A stretch of DNA of 7,214 nt, taken from the NCBI GenBank assembly GCA_011620705.1, contig WOYR01000149.1, positions 1 through 7,214 of the forward strand, given 5' to 3'. Both the position numbers and the translations under genes were made by a program. Below the pieces are notes generated by a model. It saw only the letters and a list, made by a program, of their open reading frames with translations. It was not told where the DNA came from and searched no databases. Shown in pieces: positions 5,562 to 7,214 of this stretch; position 1 is the stretch's first letter, and each line of letters opens with the position of its first letter. The stretch is from Microbacteriaceae bacterium. GTDB lineage: Bacteria > Actinomycetota > Actinomycetes > Actinomycetales > Microbacteriaceae.

Positions 5562-6110
5562 CTACGGAATCCGGGAGAGCACCGTGCTGATGATGTCCTG
5601 AGCCTGCGCGGCGGGCGCGGCGCCGCCGGCGTCCGCGAGCACATACTGCCCGTTGGCGAACCCCTTGTAGGTCACGACGCCGAACTCGTCCTTCTGCAGC
5701 GAGCAGCTGTACTTGCCGAACTGGACTGTCGTGGCGGTGCTGTCTCGGGTCGCCGGATTGTAGTCGTTCCGCACCTTATAGCCGCTGGCTATGTAGTTCG
5801 CCCCCTGGGTTACCGGACAGATGAACACCGAGACCGGAAGGCCACCGGTACGTCCACCGCTGGTGAAGTAGACAGTCCCCTGGCCCGGGCCAAGCGTGAC
5901 GCGCTGAGTGGTCTTGCCGTCCGATCCGATCAGCGTTGGAGGCGTGCAGGGGATCGACTTCGGCTCGACCGACTCGTAGCTGCCTACGAACGATTCCGCC
6001 GCCCGTGCTTCGAGATAGGCGGTCGGGGTTTGGTAATGAATAGGTACCTTGTTGTAATAAGGTACTGGAGTGGAAGACGATAGCAAACTCGCCGCGTTAC
6101 GCCGAGGCAT
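5562..6110 (-). CDS. Uncharacterised protein, probably a 5'-truncated remnant
   Basis: This is a 182-codon ORF whose body looks like a real, non-membrane, probably extracytoplasmic domain rich in Thr, Ser, Gly and Tyr, with three cysteines (in SIPCTPP, VFICPV and YSCSLQ). It ends in AQAQDIISTVLSRIP. I do not recognise the family. The only ATG (6110-6108) lies inside the first codons of the oppositely oriented padR gene and its operator. It gives an N-terminus (PRRNAASLLSSS) with no signal peptide and has no Shine-Dalgarno. No other start codon is apparent in the next 60 codons, so the true 5' end has probably been lost. The stop is a TAG. The same frame then continues through the ychF remnant to its TGA. 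Base composition is lower in GC than the gcv-vapBC part. Confidence 0.5.
   Translation of the reverse strand: MPRRNAASLLSSSTPVPYYNKVPIHYQTPTAYLEARAAESFVGSYESVEPKSIPCTPPTLIGSDGKTTQRVTLGPGQGTVYFTSGGRTGGLPVSVFICPVTQGANYIASGYKVRNDYNPATRDSTATTVQFGKYSCSLQKDEFGVVTYKGFANGQYVLADAGGAAPAAQAQDIISTVLSRIP
6030..6065 (+). promoter_or_regulatory. padR promoter with inverted-repeat operator
   Basis: GTACCTT (6044-6050) and AAGGTAC (6059-6065) form a perfect 7-base inverted repeat with an 8-base spacer. A plausible core promoter overlaps it: TTGGTA (6030-6035), 17 bases, TGTAAT (6053-6058). The repeat ends 4 bases before the padR start codon. PadR proteins usually repress their own genes through inverted repeats at the promoter, so autoregulation is likely. 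Confidence 0.5.
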
Positions 6111-6393
6111 GCTCGAACCCCTCGTGCTCGCGTGTATCGAAGAGCGCCGCCGATATGCGGCCGAAATCGTCGCCGCCCTCCGGGACTCGGAGTTCCCTGT
6201 CCAAGAGGGAACCCTTTACCCGTTGCTGAACAAGCTTCGCCGCGATGGGCTTGTCGATCATGAGTGGCAGGAGTCTCTGTCTGGACCTCCGAGGAAGTAT
6301 CTCTCCCTCAGTGATTTAGGTCGACGGCAGCTAGTCGAATTCCGAAACTACTGGCGCGCCCTCACGGACACTCTCGAAACGATTGGACATTGA
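6070..6393 (+). CDS. PadR-family transcriptional regulator
   Basis: This 107-residue cytoplasmic DNA-binding protein has a winged helix-turn-helix typical of the short PadR (PadR-s2-like) class. It consists of helices over residues 6-39 (RRGMLEPLVLACIEERRRYAAEIV), the recognition helix within VQEGTLYPLLNKLRRDGL (44-61), the wing SGPPRKYLSLSDLG (71-84), and a C-terminal dimerisation helix to residue 107. The start is GTG at 6070, with AAGG 8 bases upstream. It overlaps the PspC-domain gene by 4 bases (TTGA), so the two form one unit. It probably senses a signal relayed by that membrane partner and represses the shared promoter through the inverted repeat just upstream. The ligand is unknown. 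Lower GC than the surrounding core genes suggests transfer. Confidence 0.93.
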   Translation: MEDDSKLAALRRGMLEPLVLACIEERRRYAAEIVAALRDSEFPVQEGTLYPLLNKLRRDGLVDHEWQESLSGPPRKYLSLSDLGRRQLVEFRNYWRALTDTLETIGH

Positions 6394-6935
6394 CCGTGGA
6401 AAATACTCGATACATCACACTGAGTGGCCATGCAGAGGCCATTCCCCTCTCGTCCCCCGCATATGAGCGCCTGCTCCGCTATCTCGCCGACGCCCGCCAG
6501 GCATTGTCAGCGGATCCCGATGGCGATGAGACCGTACGCGACCTGGAAGCGTCCATCGGCGTGAAGATGCGCCGAGTCCTCGACGCCTCCGGGGCACCCA
6601 TCAACGACACAGCCATGGGAGGGCTGTTGGCCGAAGCCGGCACGATCCCCGGACAACCTGATACGGTCGGGCCCACCCGACCGCCATCCCGGGGCCCATT
6701 CTGGTGCAGAATCGACGAAGGTAAGTGGTTCGGAGGACTCTGTCTCGGCATCGCCGCGCGTGGCGAGTTCCGTGTCGACTGGGTGCGGACCATAGCCATA
6801 TTCCTTGGGCTAGTCACAGGCGGCCTCATTGGCCTCGTGTATCTCGCCCTCCTTCTAGTTGTTCCCCGAGTCGACAACCTCGAAGAGTATCGAAGACTCC
6901 GTGATGCCCCGAGAGTCGATCCTGGCCGCTCCTGA
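6390..6935 (+). CDS. PspC-domain membrane protein with HAAS-like N-terminus
   Basis: This 181-residue protein has a cytoplasmic helical region at about 6-90 (ITLSGHAEAIPLSSPAYERLLRYL, then DETVRDLEASIGVKMRRVL and GGLLAEAG). This matches the pattern of HAAS-type signalling regions that accompany PadR regulators. A Pro-rich linker follows (about 90-103), then a PspC domain at about 107-160: WFGGLCLGIAARGEFRVDWVRT, then a hydrophobic segment 133-158 ending VVPR. PspC domains are found in envelope-stress membrane proteins. The start chosen is the TTG at 6390-6392, overlapping the padR stop in TTGA. A GTG two codons later (6396) is an equally possible start. The likely role is membrane anchor or sensor that controls PadR. 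This is inference from domain pairing. Confidence 0.88.
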   Translation: MTVENTRYITLSGHAEAIPLSSPAYERLLRYLADARQALSADPDGDETVRDLEASIGVKMRRVLDASGAPINDTAMGGLLAEAGTIPGQPDTVGPTRPPSRGPFWCRIDEGKWFGGLCLGIAARGEFRVDWVRTIAIFLGLVTGGLIGLVYLALLLVVPRVDNLEEYRRLRDAPRVDPGRS

Positions 6936-7121
6936 CGCTTGCTGCTGACGGCATGCGCCAACCGAGAGCCATCAACGCCGCTTAGGGATTGGATGATCAA
7001 AGCAGCCGATACGCGCAATCCGCGCACGCAGTAGTTGTGTGCTCGTGGGAATGTTTGGGGGCGCTCTCGTGTGTCCAGGGTGCCAGGACGCGCTGCGACG
7101 GGACCGCGAGGGTGCGAATAC

Positions 7122-7214
7122 CTAACTGTGGCGGAACTCGACCACATCCCCGTCGTGCATGACGTAGTCCTTGCACTCGATGCGGGCCTCAGCGGGCCAG
7201 CCGCAGAGCGGTAT
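7122..7214 (-). pseudogene. Remnant of the ychF 3' end (second copy)
   Basis: The frame ending at the TAG 7124-7122 encodes AEARIECKDY followed by VMHDGDVVEFRHS, a clear match to the YchF C-terminus, but the normal last residues FNV are replaced by HS. Upstream residues (IPLCGWP) do not fit YchF, so only about 24 codons are homologous (to about 7193). The frame continues off the right edge. Aligned without gaps to the first copy, 51 of 60 bases agree. Each copy has different damage, so neither is simply a recent duplicate of the other. Confidence 0.65.

Noticed and set aside
6479..7147. Minus-strand 222-codon ORF across the PspC gene
   Set aside because: It is antisense to the PspC-domain gene, Ser/Arg/Pro-rich, with no motif.
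5400..7193. A complete transposon or prophage between the ychF remnants
   Set aside because: No transposase or integrase gene, no terminal inverted repeats and no target-site duplication could be seen; only the imperfect direct repeats support mobility.

Overview
The window is high-GC DNA with the codon bias and gene set of an actinobacterium. A Microbacteriaceae-type genome such as Microbacterium is a reasonable guess, but this is inference only. Nearly all genes lie on the minus strand. The exception is a two-gene plus-strand unit near the right end, which is visibly more AT-rich.

Right to left along the minus strand, the core part is as follows. At 1-2960 lies a glycine cleavage operon, gcvT-gcvH-gcvP (gcvP runs off the left edge). 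A tandem (two-aptamer) glycine riboswitch precedes it, and a possible promoter lies just upstream of that. gcvT and gcvH overlap by 4 bases; gcvH and gcvP are 16 bases apart. Together they encode the T, H and P proteins that split glycine into CO2, ammonia and a methylene group on tetrahydrofolate, and glycine itself should switch the operon on. At 2995-4705 lie three single genes: a six-helix membrane protein of unknown role, a 71-residue acidic protein, and a DedA-family membrane protein. Each has a TAnnnT -10-like hexamer ending 6-7 bases before the start codon and no convincing Shine-Dalgarno, so all three look leaderless. At 4766-5322 lies a VapB-VapC (ribbon-helix-helix / PIN) toxin-antitoxin pair with GATGC boxes around its -10.

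From 5400 to the right edge the sequence looks accessory. Two short, diverged remnants of the 3' end of ychF (about 5400-5501 and 7122-7193, same orientation, 51/60 identical where aligned) bracket about 1.7 kb. Inside are a minus-strand ORF that looks 5'-truncated, then a plus-strand PadR-type repressor gene overlapping by 4 bases a gene for a PspC-domain membrane protein with a HAAS-like helical N-terminus. A perfect 7-base inverted repeat sits on the padR promoter. PadR plus a membrane protein of this type is a known kind of envelope-linked regulatory pair. No integrase, transposase, tRNA, rRNA or CRISPR array was found. The 186 bases between the PspC gene and the second ychF remnant hold nothing I can identify.
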